The notes beneath the pieces are model-generated. The model was not told the origin of the DNA, ran no database searches, and worked only from the letters and a program-made list of their open reading frames with translations. From the NCBI RefSeq assembly GCF_001613065.1, contig NZ_BDBQ01000047.1:92277-156276 (forward strand): 64,000 bases of DNA, written 5' to 3'. Position numbers and translations under genes: made by a program. Source of the stretch: Nocardia miyunensis NBRC 108239 (GTDB taxonomy: Bacteria; Actinomycetota; Actinomycetes; Mycobacteriales; Mycobacteriaceae). Below, piece after piece: positions 21,911 through 30,285 of the stretch; position 1 is the first letter of the stretch; each line of letters opens with the position of its first letter.

Positions 21911-23440
21911 TCAGTGTGCGATCACCGGTGCGGCGTCCGGGTCGAGGTCCGGCGCCTTGGCCGGGTAGAGCAGTCCGGCCAGGACCGCGCCGGCGAAGAA
22001 GAATCCGGCGGCCCACCAGAATGCGGTGTGGTAGCTGGCGATCTGGGCGCCCTGCTGCAGGGCGGTCATCGTCGCGCCGCTCGTTTTGTGGTCGGCGACG
22101 TAGTTCGTGGCGGCGGTCGCGGAGAAGCTCGACAGCAGTGAGATGCCGATGGAGCCGCCGACCTGCTGTGCGGTGTTCACCATTGCCGAGGCGACGCCCG
22201 CGTCGCTGGTGGCGACGTCGGTGGTGGCGTACCCCATGGCGGTGGCGAAGACGGCGCCGAGTCCGATCCCGACGACGAGCAATCCCGGCAGCACGCCGGT
22301 CGCGTACCCGCTCCCGGCCTCGATCCGGGTGAGTATGACCATGCCGACTCCGGCGGCGGCGAGTCCGGCGCCGACGACCAGTTTCGGGCTGACCCGCCTG
22401 GTGAAACCACCGGCCAGCGACGCGGTTCCGGCCAGGGCGCCGACCATCGGCAGGAAGGCCAGACCGGTGACGACGGGGCTGTATCCCAGGGTGTTCTGCA
22501 GGTAGTAGGTCAGGAACATGAATACGCCGAACATCCCGATCGCGGAGATCAGCATCACCAGGTACGAGGTGCCGCGGACCCGGTCCAGGAGGACGCGCAG
22601 TGGCAGCAGGGGATGCTCGACCCTGCTCTCCACGAGTACGAACGCGGCCAGCAGGGCGATGCCGACGCCGATGAACGCCAGGGTCCAGGTGTCGGACCAG
22701 CCCTTGCTCTCGGAGTTGGCCAGACCGTAGACCAGGGCGAACAGGCCGACCGTGACGAACGACGCACCGAGCAGATCGAATGTGGGGCCCTGGGCGTCGC
22801 GCCGGTGGCCGGGAATGAATCTCGCCGCGCCGACCAGGGCGATGACAGCGAACGCGACGTTGACGTACAGGCACCAGTTCCACGAGAGGTACTCGGTGAG
22901 TACGCCGCCGACCAGCAGGCCGATCGCGGCACCGGCGCCGGAGATCGCGCCGTAGATGCCGAAGGCGCGGGCGCGATCCTTGCCCTCGGCGAAGGTGACC
23001 GTCAGCAGCGACAAGGCGGCCGGAGCCAGCAGCGCACCGAACACGCCCTGTAGTGCGCGGGCGGTGACCAGTACCTCGAAGTTGGGACTCCATCCGCCCA
23101 GGGCCGAGGATGCCGCGAATCCGATCAGGCCGATGATCAGGGTTCGCTTGCGGCCGAACAGATCGTTGAGCCGACCGCCGGCGAGTAGCAATCCGCCGAA
23201 GGTCAGCGAGTAGGCGGTCACGATCCATTGCCGCAGGTCGTTGTTGAAGCCCAGGGCGCGTTGGGCTTCGGGCAGCGCGATGTTCACGATCGTGGAATCG
23301 AGCACCACCATCAGCTGCGCCACCGCCAGCACGATCAGGATCAGCCATTTGTTGTGGTGCCTGGCGGTACCGCCACCGCTGTCGCGGCGCCGCGCCGGTG
23401 CTTCGGCCGTTGCCGGGCGGACCGTCGGTGTCGTGGACAT
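21911..23440 (-). CDS. MFS drug exporter, DHA2 family (EmrB/QacA type, 14 TMS)
   Basis: A 509-residue protein. The motifs LMVVLDSTIVNIALPEAQRA (TM1, motif D1) and GGRLNDLFGRKRTLIIG (motif A) are diagnostic for 14-helix drug:H+ antiporters, as is the motif C-like GAISGAGAAIGLLVGG in TM5. It would export hydrophobic drugs or cationic compounds. The gene diverges from a TetR regulator. The 104-bp gap holds two near-identical palindromes, one in front of each gene, so TetR repression relieved by a substrate drug is likely. It converges on the Rv1733c-like gene across a 15-bp hairpin. Confidence 0.92.
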   Translation of the reverse strand: MSTTPTVRPATAEAPARRRDSGGGTARHHNKWLILIVLAVAQLMVVLDSTIVNIALPEAQRALGFNNDLRQWIVTAYSLTFGGLLLAGGRLNDLFGRKRTLIIGLIGFAASSALGGWSPNFEVLVTARALQGVFGALLAPAALSLLTVTFAEGKDRARAFGIYGAISGAGAAIGLLVGGVLTEYLSWNWCLYVNVAFAVIALVGAARFIPGHRRDAQGPTFDLLGASFVTVGLFALVYGLANSESKGWSDTWTLAFIGVGIALLAAFVLVESRVEHPLLPLRVLLDRVRGTSYLVMLISAIGMFGVFMFLTYYLQNTLGYSPVVTGLAFLPMVGALAGTASLAGGFTRRVSPKLVVGAGLAAAGVGMVILTRIEAGSGYATGVLPGLLVVGIGLGAVFATAMGYATTDVATSDAGVASAMVNTAQQVGGSIGISLLSSFSATAATNYVADHKTSGATMTALQQGAQIASYHTAFWWAAGFFFAGAVLAGLLYPAKAPDLDPDAAPVIAH

Positions 23441-23460
23441 CTCGTCGCCTCCTCGCTCGA

Positions 23461-23483
23461 AAGCGGAACACTCTGTTCCGCTT
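23461..23483. promoter_or_regulatory. TetR operator O1, AAGCGGAACA-N3-TGTTCCGCTT
   Basis: Perfect 10-bp inverted repeat with a CTC spacer, 20 bases upstream of the drug exporter start. A second, 8-of-10 matching copy lies at 23506-23528 near the TetR start. Confidence 0.75.
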
Positions 23484-23505
23484 GTTGCCCCTACGATAAC
23501 GACAA

Positions 23506-23528
23506 AAGCGGAATATGGTGTTCCGGTT
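23506..23528. promoter_or_regulatory. TetR operator O2, AAGCGGAATA-N3-TGTTCCGGTT
   Basis: Imperfect copy of the 23461-23483 palindrome, 16 bases upstream of the TetR ATG. The two centres are 45 bp apart. Duplicate operators in a divergent promoter fit a TetR repressor acting on both genes. Confidence 0.7.
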
Positions 23529-23544
23529 TGTGTAGGATGTGACC

Positions 23545-24219
23545 ATGCCGACAGTCGAAGTCTTCGCGGACGGTGATCACCACCGTCTGCGGCGCGACGC
23601 GGAACGCAACGTCGAGAAGATCTCGGCGGCCGCGATGACGGTGTTCGCCGAACGCGGTCTCGAGGTCTCCGTGGCCGATGTCGCCGAGCGGTCCGGTGTC
23701 GGTGTCGGGACCGTCTATCGGCGGTTCGGCGACAAGAACGGGTTGATCCGCGCGCTGTTCGAAGCCGAGATCGAGAGCGTGGTCGAACTCGCCGAGGCCG
23801 CGGTCCGCGCGGACGACGCCGGTCGCGCGTTCGTCGAGTTCTGCCTCCAGGCGAGTACGTCGTTCGCGAACAACAAGGGTCTGCGGGACCTCATGCTCGC
23901 AGGCGGTGTGGAACCTACGGAGTTCACCCTCGCGGCGCAGCAGCGGCTGTCCACGTGTGTGCAGATCCTCGTCGATAACGCCAAACGGGCCGGATGGCTG
24001 CGGGACAGCTTCTCCCACAACGACTTTCCCGTGATGTTGGCGGCGATCGGCGCCGCGCGCGAATTCGGCGGGCCCGAGCATCCCGACCTCTGGCTGCGCA
24101 CCCTGGCCCTGATGTTCGATGGCATGCGCAACGATTCCAGGACGCCCCTCACCCTCGACACCCCGCCTCCGCTCACCGAGGAACAGGCACAGGCGATCGT
24201 CGAGAGCCCACATCGCTGA
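23545..24219 (+). CDS. TetR family repressor of the adjacent drug exporter
   Basis: A 224-residue protein with the TetR DNA-binding domain (ISAAAMTVFAERGLEVSVAD then VAERSGVGVGTVYRRFGDKN). The C-terminal part is a helical ligand domain of the kind found in actinobacterial drug-pump repressors (FCLQASTSFANNKGLRDLML). GTG 23539 and ATG 23545 are both possible starts; ATG has AGGA eight bases upstream. It is divergent from the DHA2 exporter, with two paired palindromes between them, and converges on the PhoU-like gene. Confidence 0.9.
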   Translation: MPTVEVFADGDHHRLRRDAERNVEKISAAAMTVFAERGLEVSVADVAERSGVGVGTVYRRFGDKNGLIRALFEAEIESVVELAEAAVRADDAGRAFVEFCLQASTSFANNKGLRDLMLAGGVEPTEFTLAAQQRLSTCVQILVDNAKRAGWLRDSFSHNDFPVMLAAIGAAREFGGPEHPDLWLRTLALMFDGMRNDSRTPLTLDTPPPLTEEQAQAIVESPHR

Positions 24220-24270
24220 GCCGCGCGCTGTACGTGCCGCGGTCGCACGGCGAACTGTCCGCCGTAATGG

Positions 24271-25332
24271 TCAGTCCTGGTCGGTGTGCTCTGCCGGGGT
24301 CCATTCGTCGGCGGTTTCGCCGGTGGCCAGGAAGATGGTGCGGCGCCCGACCTCGACGGCGTTGTCGGCGAACCTCTCGTAATACCGGCCTATCAGAGTG
24401 AGATCCACCGCGGCGGTGATCCCGTGGTCCCACGCCGGACCAAGCACGGTGGCCAGTAGTTCCTCGTGGAGGCCGTCCATGACATCGTCCTGCCCGTCGA
24501 GCAGGCCGGCGGTCTCGGGATCCGGTGATTCCAGCGCCGCGGCCGCGCTGGTGGCGATCGATACGGCCGCGGTGCCCATCCGGGCGATCAACGGCTGAAT
24601 CGGCTCGGGGACCGTGGGTTCGGGATGACGGCGGCGCGCGGCGGTGGCGATGTGGGTCGCCAGCACCGCCATGCGTTGCAGATTGCCGGTGAGCTGGAGC
24701 GCGGTCATCACCTGCCGCAGTTCCTGGGCCACGGGCGACTGCAATGCCAGCAGCCGCATCGCTTCGGCTTCGGTGTCCCGCGCGAGCGCCTCGACCTCGC
24801 CGCCGATATCGATCGCGATCTGCGACTGCTCCAGATCCCCGGTCAGCAGCGCGTTGGTCGCGGTCGCCACCACGGTCCGATCGCGCAGGCACATCTCCTG
24901 CAGCAATCCGGCCAGCTGCCGCAGATTCTCCTGGTACCGGGTCCGCGCACCCGATCCGACCCCACTCGGTATTTCCTCGTCGGACGGAACACGCAGCGGC
25001 AGAACCGGTTTGGTCGCGGCACCGGATGATCCGGGTTGCCAGTCACCACCGACCGGCCACCCGGCCGCCCGAAGCCGATCGCGCACCCGCGCCAGATCCG
25101 CTTCGCCGGGCAGCTCCTGGGTGAAACGGGTGATCGCGACCGCGGCGTCGACCCGGTCTGCCGGTAGTGCGCCTTGCACGAGGAGTGCGTCGACCACCTG
25201 GTCGATCTCGTCGTCACTCAATCGGCGTCCCAGCAGTGCCAGCAGCGGCACATAGTCCTGCGACGGAACCCCTTGCGGGTATCCGGCCCGCAGCCATGCC
25301 ACGATCCGGGCCAGCAGATCCGACCACTCCAC
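24271..25332 (-). CDS. DUF3349 domain fused to a PhoU-like domain
   Basis: A 353-residue protein. Residues 1-90 (LARIVAWLRAGYPQGVPSQD, PLLALLGRRLSDDEIDQVVD, ITRFTQELPGEADLARVRDR) match DUF3349, usually a stand-alone mycobacterial protein of about 100 residues. From about residue 130 there are two three-helix repeats of PhoU type (LRQLAGLLQEMCLRDRTVVA and ALARDTEAEAMRLLALQSPV; later DLTLIGRYYERFADNAVEVG, the PhoU ER-ADxA motif). PhoU proteins modulate phosphate transport and signalling. GTG 25332 is chosen because GGAGG lies 6 bases upstream. No pst genes are near. Confidence 0.8.
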   Translation of the reverse strand: MEWSDLLARIVAWLRAGYPQGVPSQDYVPLLALLGRRLSDDEIDQVVDALLVQGALPADRVDAAVAITRFTQELPGEADLARVRDRLRAAGWPVGGDWQPGSSGAATKPVLPLRVPSDEEIPSGVGSGARTRYQENLRQLAGLLQEMCLRDRTVVATATNALLTGDLEQSQIAIDIGGEVEALARDTEAEAMRLLALQSPVAQELRQVMTALQLTGNLQRMAVLATHIATAARRRHPEPTVPEPIQPLIARMGTAAVSIATSAAAALESPDPETAGLLDGQDDVMDGLHEELLATVLGPAWDHGITAAVDLTLIGRYYERFADNAVEVGRRTIFLATGETADEWTPAEHTDQD

Positions 25333-25453
25333 CACGTACCTCCCGTACCGTCCGGGGTGAAACACACCCTCGTATCGACCTAGTCACGGCTTCGCAAGGG
25401 AGTCTGCCCCAAATCGCCGCACCGAGTGCACCGGTCGGGTTTCGGGCCGGCCG

Positions 25454-26806
25454 TCAGGTGGGTGCGTCGGGGATCTCCAGAACCCAGTGCCCCTTGCCGT
25501 TGGTCTTGGCGTTGTAGAGGCTCGCGTCGGCGGCGGCCAGGAGGGATTCGGTGTCGGCTCCGGCGATGGGGGTGACGATGGCGCCGATGCTCGCCGACAT
25601 CGGCAGGGTGTGACCATCGATGACGATCGGGTCGGCCAGTGCCTCCAGCAGCCGGTCGGCGATGACCGTGATCCGGGAAGTGCCGGCCGGCGGCGGGATG
25701 AGCACGACGAATTCGTCGCCGCCGATGCGCGCGACGAGGCAGTGGTGATCACGCACACTGCCGCGCAGGCGGGCCGCGACCGCGGCGAGAGCCTTGTCCC
25801 CGACATTGTGGCCGTAGTGGTCGTTGATCTCCTTGAAATGATCCATGTCGGCGAAGCAGAACCCGGCGTGATCGCCGGGGTGCGCGGTGGCGATCAGCTC
25901 GTCGATTCGCTCGGCGAGCAGGCGGCGATTGGGCAACCCGGTCAGCGGATCGTGCCGGGCCTGGCGATGCAGCTCCTCGTGCCGCTGGTGCAACTCGGTC
26001 ACATCCGAGCCCACGGCCAGCAGGTAGTCGGGGTGCTCGTTGAGTCCCGGGACATAGGTGATCGCGAACGACATCCACCCGATGCTGCCGTCCGCGCGCA
26101 CCAGCCTGCGCTCCAACCTGACCGTGCCGGACCGTTCCGGTACCAACTGCTCGAATACCAGCTCGCGGATGTGGTCCTTGTCATCGGGGTGGGCGAAATC
26201 GTAGACCGATATCCCCTGTAGCGATTCGACCGGAACACCGATCATCTCCGCCAGGGCACTGTTCGCTTCCAGCAGCGTGCCATCGGTGTCCCCGATCGCG
26301 ACCGCGGCGGCGATGTTGTCGAACACACTGCGGAACCAGTCGTCCTTGCCGCCCGCCTCGCGGGGGCGTTGCTGCTCGGCGTGCGGGTGATCGAGGCCGC
26401 CCAGATCGCACAGCCCGGCCTGGTGTCCTTGCCCGACGGCGGTCAGCAGAACCGCCAGCCGGGCGCTGGCGTCGGGGTGCGGGCAGTGGTCGGCGAGTCG
26501 GTGCAGCGCCCGCGCGGACACCCACGGGACCTGCTCATCGGTCCACTGCGCCGCGACCAGAGCCCTTCCAACCTGCACGCCTGCCGACGCGTCGAAGGGA
26601 TCGGTGTGCAATGCGGCGAGAAGATCGACGATCAGACCTCGCAACAGATAGCGTGTGCGCGGGTCCGACTTCCGGGCCACGTCAATGGCGGCCAGGGCCT
26701 TCAACCAGGCCCGTGCCAGCATCTCCTCGACATCGTCCACCGCAATCCCCTCGGGGATCGGCTCGCCAGCGGACTCAAGCCACTCCGCGAACGACCCGAT
26801 AGCCAC
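25454..26806 (-). CDS. PAS-GGDEF diguanylate cyclase
   Basis: A 450-residue protein. Residues 1-140 form a helical N-terminal region seen in nocardial/mycobacterial cyclases. Residues 150-280 are a PAS domain (FDNIAAAVAIGDTDGTLLEA, then a PAC-like VRADGSIGWM). A GGDEF domain follows (RHDPLTGLPNRRLLAERIDE, DMDHFKEINDHYGHNVGDKA, ARIGGDEFVVL). The intact GGDEF indicates synthesis of c-di-GMP from GTP. The inhibitory I-site RxxD upstream of GGDEF is absent, and there is no EAL domain. No membrane segments are visible, so it is probably cytoplasmic. Confidence 0.92.
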   Translation of the reverse strand: MAIGSFAEWLESAGEPIPEGIAVDDVEEMLARAWLKALAAIDVARKSDPRTRYLLRGLIVDLLAALHTDPFDASAGVQVGRALVAAQWTDEQVPWVSARALHRLADHCPHPDASARLAVLLTAVGQGHQAGLCDLGGLDHPHAEQQRPREAGGKDDWFRSVFDNIAAAVAIGDTDGTLLEANSALAEMIGVPVESLQGISVYDFAHPDDKDHIRELVFEQLVPERSGTVRLERRLVRADGSIGWMSFAITYVPGLNEHPDYLLAVGSDVTELHQRHEELHRQARHDPLTGLPNRRLLAERIDELIATAHPGDHAGFCFADMDHFKEINDHYGHNVGDKALAAVAARLRGSVRDHHCLVARIGGDEFVVLIPPPAGTSRITVIADRLLEALADPIVIDGHTLPMSASIGAIVTPIAGADTESLLAAADASLYNAKTNGKGHWVLEIPDAPT

Positions 26807-26993
26807 TCGACATCAGAACACTTCCGAATCTACTGCTCGGAAGCATTCCTACGCCTGAAACGTCACAGTTACGGTCTTTTGTGAAGATCGCCACACCTGA
26901 AACATTGCGAATTGGTCGCGATTCAGATGACGGCAGTGCGGAGTTCGAGATGAAAGGTGTGTCCGCTCGTCGGGTGTCGTCGGCGTACCGACC

Positions 26994-27569
26994 TCAGTGC
27001 GCGGACATCGCGCCGAAGGTCGCGCCCGCTATCGCCGCCGAGAATGCCTCGAGATCGCCCGGATTGCGTGAGGTGATCAGTGTGCGGCCGTTCTCGGAGG
27101 ATTCGACCACCTGCTGGTCGGTCCAGTGACCTCCGGCGTTTCGAATGTCCGTTTGCAGGGAGAAGTAGGACGTGAGCGTCTGTTTGTCCACGAGTCCCGC
27201 CTCGACCAGCAGCCAGGGACCGTGGCAGATCGCCGCGACCGGTTTGCCGGCGGCGGCGAACGCGCGCACCAATTCCACGGCCTTCGGCTCCACGCGTAGC
27301 TTGTCCGCGTTGACGGTGCCGCCTGGGATGACGACCGCGTCGTAATCGTCTGCGGAGGCCGCACTCAGGTCGATGTCCGGGTCGACGGTCACGTCCTTGT
27401 CCGTGTCGTGCACGAAGGTCTGCACCCTGGCCTTGCCGGGGGCGGCGTGCACCGCTCGGGCGCCGCGTTCGCGCAGGCGTTGCAACGGCACCAGGAGTTC
27501 GTCCCGCTCGACACCGGTGTTCGAGGTGACGACCAGGATATTCGGTGTTCCATTCATGACGTCCTGCAT
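26994..27569 (-). CDS. DJ-1/PfpI family protein (YhbO-like)
   Basis: A 191-residue protein with the PfpI layout: NILVVTSNTGVERDELLVPL, DYDAVVIPGGTVNADKLR, and the nucleophile elbow VAAICHGPWLLVEAGLVD with catalytic Cys, followed by an acidic C-terminal part. Family members act as deglycases, chaperones or stress hydrolases. Start 27569 has AGGAGG 5 bases upstream; the frame extends to 27698 without a site. The intact AICHG motif suggests an active enzyme. No operon partners; the aconitase gene ends at 27720, upstream on the same strand. Confidence 0.88.
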   Translation of the reverse strand: MQDVMNGTPNILVVTSNTGVERDELLVPLQRLRERGARAVHAAPGKARVQTFVHDTDKDVTVDPDIDLSAASADDYDAVVIPGGTVNADKLRVEPKAVELVRAFAAAGKPVAAICHGPWLLVEAGLVDKQTLTSYFSLQTDIRNAGGHWTDQQVVESSENGRTLITSRNPGDLEAFSAAIAGATFGAMSAH

Positions 27570-27719
27570 CCGGTCCTCCTCGGGATCGTCGGTATTCCGG
27601 TGCCCGATGGGTATCCGGACCCGGAGAAGCCGCGCTCGGGCGGACGCGGCGATCCGGTGTGTCTCATCGATCGCGCTACCCCGTATTCCGGATGACAAAC
27701 GGCCCGGCGAACGGTGTCC

Positions 27720-29672
27720 TCACGCGGACCGGGCCAGCCGCGGGATCAGCCCGCCCGCCAGCACATCGCGCACCTGCCGGGACGACAGGCGGTGACGGAC
27801 GAGGAAAGAGCGCCCCTTGGTCAGATTGCGCACCTCGAGCGTGTCTCGGGCGGGCAGGGAGTCGTGCAGATCATCCAGCAGTAGTTCGTCGCCCTGGTCG
27901 ATGGCGTCGTAGTCGGCCGGGTCGTCGAATTCGAGTGCCAGGACGCCGAAGTTGGCCAGGTTCTGCCAGTGGATTCGGGCGAAGGACTTCGCGATGACCG
28001 CGCGCAGGCCGAGATAGCGCGGGGTGATCGCGGCGTGTTCCCGAGACGAGCCCTGCCCGTAGTTCCCGCCGCCCACCACGATATGTCCGGAGTTCGTGAT
28101 CTGTTGTGCCCGTTGCGGATACGACGGATCGATCCGGGTGAAGGTGAACGTCGCGAGCTCGGGAATATTGGATCGGAACGGCAGAGCCCGCGCCCCGGCG
28201 GGGGAGATCTCGTCGGTGGACACGTCGTCGCCGACCTTCAGCAGCACCGGTGCGCGCAACTGGTCGGGCAGTTCCCCGGACTCGGGCAGGCTGGAGATGT
28301 TGGGTCCTTTGACCGGCCGCACCCTTCGCGCGGTCTCCGGGTCCGGCGGGGCGACCAGCATCGCGGTATTGACCGAATGCCGTTGCGGCAGGGCCAGTGC
28401 CGGATAGTCGACGTGCTCGGTGCCGGCCCACTCCCGGGGATCGGTGATGACCCCGGTCAGCGCCGACGCGGCCGCGGTCTCGGGCGAACACAGCCACACC
28501 GCGTCCTCCTCGGTGCCGGAGCGTCCGGGGAAGTTGCGCGGCATCGTGCGCAGTGAGTTGGCGCCCGTGGCCGGGGCCTGACCCATGCCGATGCACCCCA
28601 TGCATCCGGCTTGATGGATCCGCGCCCCGCTCGCGACCAGGTCGGTGGTGGCTCCCATCGCCATCAGATCGGACAGGATCTCCCGCGAGGTCGGATTCAC
28701 ATCGAAACTGACCTGCGGCACGCTCTGGCGTCCCGCGACCATGGCCGCGACGATGGCGAAGTCCCGCAGGCCCGGATTGGCGCTGGACCCGATCACCACC
28801 TGCGCGATCGGCTCGCCCGCGACCTCACGCACCGGCACGACGTCGCCGGGGGAGCTGGGACGGGCGATGAGCGGCTCGATACCGGCCAGATCGATGGTCT
28901 CCCGGATGTCGTACTCGGCGTCGTCGTCGGCGGCCAGTTCGATCCAGTCGTCCTCGCGGTCCTCCGCCCGCAGGAACTCGCGCACCATCTCGTCGCTGGG
29001 GAATACCGTTGTGGTCGCGCCCAGTTCGGCCCCCATATTCGCGATGACGTGGCGATCCATCGCCGACAGTCCGGCCAGGCCGGGGCCGTGATATTCGATG
29101 ATCCTGCCGACTCCGCCGCGCACGCCGTGTCGGCGCAGCATCTCGAGGATCACATCCTTTGCCGAACACCATTGCGGCAGTTCGCCTTCCAGCCGCACAC
29201 CCCACACCCGCGGCATCCGCAGGCGCAGCGGGTGGCCCGAGATCGCCAGTGCCACTTCCAGTCCGCCCACGCCGATCGCGAGCATGCCCAGCGATCCGGC
29301 GGCGGGCGTATGGGAGTCCGAGCCCGCCATGGTCTTTCCCGGCACGCCGAACCGTTGCATGTGGGTCGGATGCGAGACTCCGTTGCCCGGCTTGGAGTAC
29401 CACAGGCCGAATCGCTGTGCGGCGGTTCGCAGGTACTCGTGGTCCTCGGCGTTCTTCGCGTCGGTCTGCAACAGATTGTGGTCGACGTACTGCACGCTGA
29501 CCTCCGTGCGGGCCCGATCGAGTTCGAGCGCCTCGAGCTCCTGCATCACCAGGGTGCCGGTGGCGTCCTGGGTGAGGGTCTGATCGATCCGGATCGCGAT
29601 CTCGGCACCCGGTGTCATCTCGCCGGACATCAGGTGCGATCCGACCAGCTTGTGCGCGAGTGTGGCGCCCAT
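27720..29672 (-). CDS. Aconitate hydratase (short bacterial/mitochondrial-like type)
   Basis: A 650-residue [4Fe-4S] hydratase interconverting citrate and isocitrate. Three Cys ligands are visible: one in the N-terminal half (QWCSAKD region) and the CMGCIGMG pair. GSDSHTPAAGSLGMLAIGVG is the conserved aconitase segment, and the C-terminal swivel domain carries GGGNYGQGSSREHAA. It is shorter than AcnA (about 900 residues) and belongs to the mitochondrial-like group, so it may be a paralogue with altered substrate range. AAGGAAGG precedes ATG 29672. A metabolic partner gene is not apparent. Confidence 0.88.
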   Translation of the reverse strand: MGATLAHKLVGSHLMSGEMTPGAEIAIRIDQTLTQDATGTLVMQELEALELDRARTEVSVQYVDHNLLQTDAKNAEDHEYLRTAAQRFGLWYSKPGNGVSHPTHMQRFGVPGKTMAGSDSHTPAAGSLGMLAIGVGGLEVALAISGHPLRLRMPRVWGVRLEGELPQWCSAKDVILEMLRRHGVRGGVGRIIEYHGPGLAGLSAMDRHVIANMGAELGATTTVFPSDEMVREFLRAEDREDDWIELAADDDAEYDIRETIDLAGIEPLIARPSSPGDVVPVREVAGEPIAQVVIGSSANPGLRDFAIVAAMVAGRQSVPQVSFDVNPTSREILSDLMAMGATTDLVASGARIHQAGCMGCIGMGQAPATGANSLRTMPRNFPGRSGTEEDAVWLCSPETAAASALTGVITDPREWAGTEHVDYPALALPQRHSVNTAMLVAPPDPETARRVRPVKGPNISSLPESGELPDQLRAPVLLKVGDDVSTDEISPAGARALPFRSNIPELATFTFTRIDPSYPQRAQQITNSGHIVVGGGNYGQGSSREHAAITPRYLGLRAVIAKSFARIHWQNLANFGVLALEFDDPADYDAIDQGDELLLDDLHDSLPARDTLEVRNLTKGRSFLVRHRLSSRQVRDVLAGGLIPRLARSA

Positions 29673-29788
29673 GACTGCCCTTCCTTCATTCCCCGGGGCT
29701 GGTACGTCGGCCGGATACCCGATCGGGGTCACCCGAATCGGTATCCGGAGATCGGTGATCAACGCGTTTGCGGGGGTATGGCCGGAAT

Positions 29789-30010
29789 GTGTTGATCAAT
29801 CCGAACGTCGTATTGCGGCCGGGGCAGAAGGCTCCGGTCGAGGGCGTCTACGCCTGCAATTCCGGTTGCGGACATCGGTGCTGCGCCGATGCGCAGGGGC
29901 ATGCGCTGCCGGACTTGCCGGAAGGTTGCTGTGGGGACGGATGGCGGCTGCTGCGCAAGGGGCCGCCGACGGACGAGGAGCGCAGGTACGCTCTCCGGGC
30001 GTTCGGGTAG
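29789..30010 (+). CDS. Small Cys-rich protein, possible zinc ribbon
   Basis: About 73 residues starting at GTG 29789; the frame opens at TTG 29768. After VLRPGQKAPVEGVYAC comes a cluster of Cys/His residues (CNSGCGHRCC, later EGCCGDGW), then a charged tail. The RPGQxAPVxGxY start is a recurrent motif in small bacterial zinc-ribbon or YjzC-like proteins. Eight Cys/His in about 40 residues suggests metal binding. No strong ribosome binding site, so start and even coding status are uncertain. It diverges from the aconitase gene. Confidence 0.5.
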   Translation: MLINPNVVLRPGQKAPVEGVYACNSGCGHRCCADAQGHALPDLPEGCCGDGWRLLRKGPPTDEERRYALRAFG

Positions 30011-30285
30011 GAGGGGGCTGCCCCGTTTGGTGGCCTGCGGGCCGGGTATGGCGATGCCGGGCACGGCACCGTCCCCGCCCCTACTGTCCGGTGTCGTGTC
30101 CGCCGTCCGCGGGCCGGAGTCCGCGGTCTCGACCGTTTCGTGCACGCCGCCGCCGTCGTGGACGGTGACGATGGTTCCAACCGGAGTGGACCGAGATGCG
30201 GCGGTTGTGCACGGGCTTCATGGATGGTCCGGCACGGATGTGCGACGCGGCGAATAATCCGATACCGGTCGGGTACGGCGCGGAT

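Noticed and set aside
20514..23546. A 1010-codon minus-strand open frame across the CsbD, Rv1733c-like and exporter region
   Set aside because: It overlaps several well-supported genes in other frames, has Arg/Gly/Pro-rich low-complexity translation and no motif. It is a by-product of high GC content.
29889..30257. 122-codon frame between the Cys-rich gene and the nucleotidyltransferase gene
   Set aside because: Low-complexity translation that overlaps the Cys-rich frame; no start signal.
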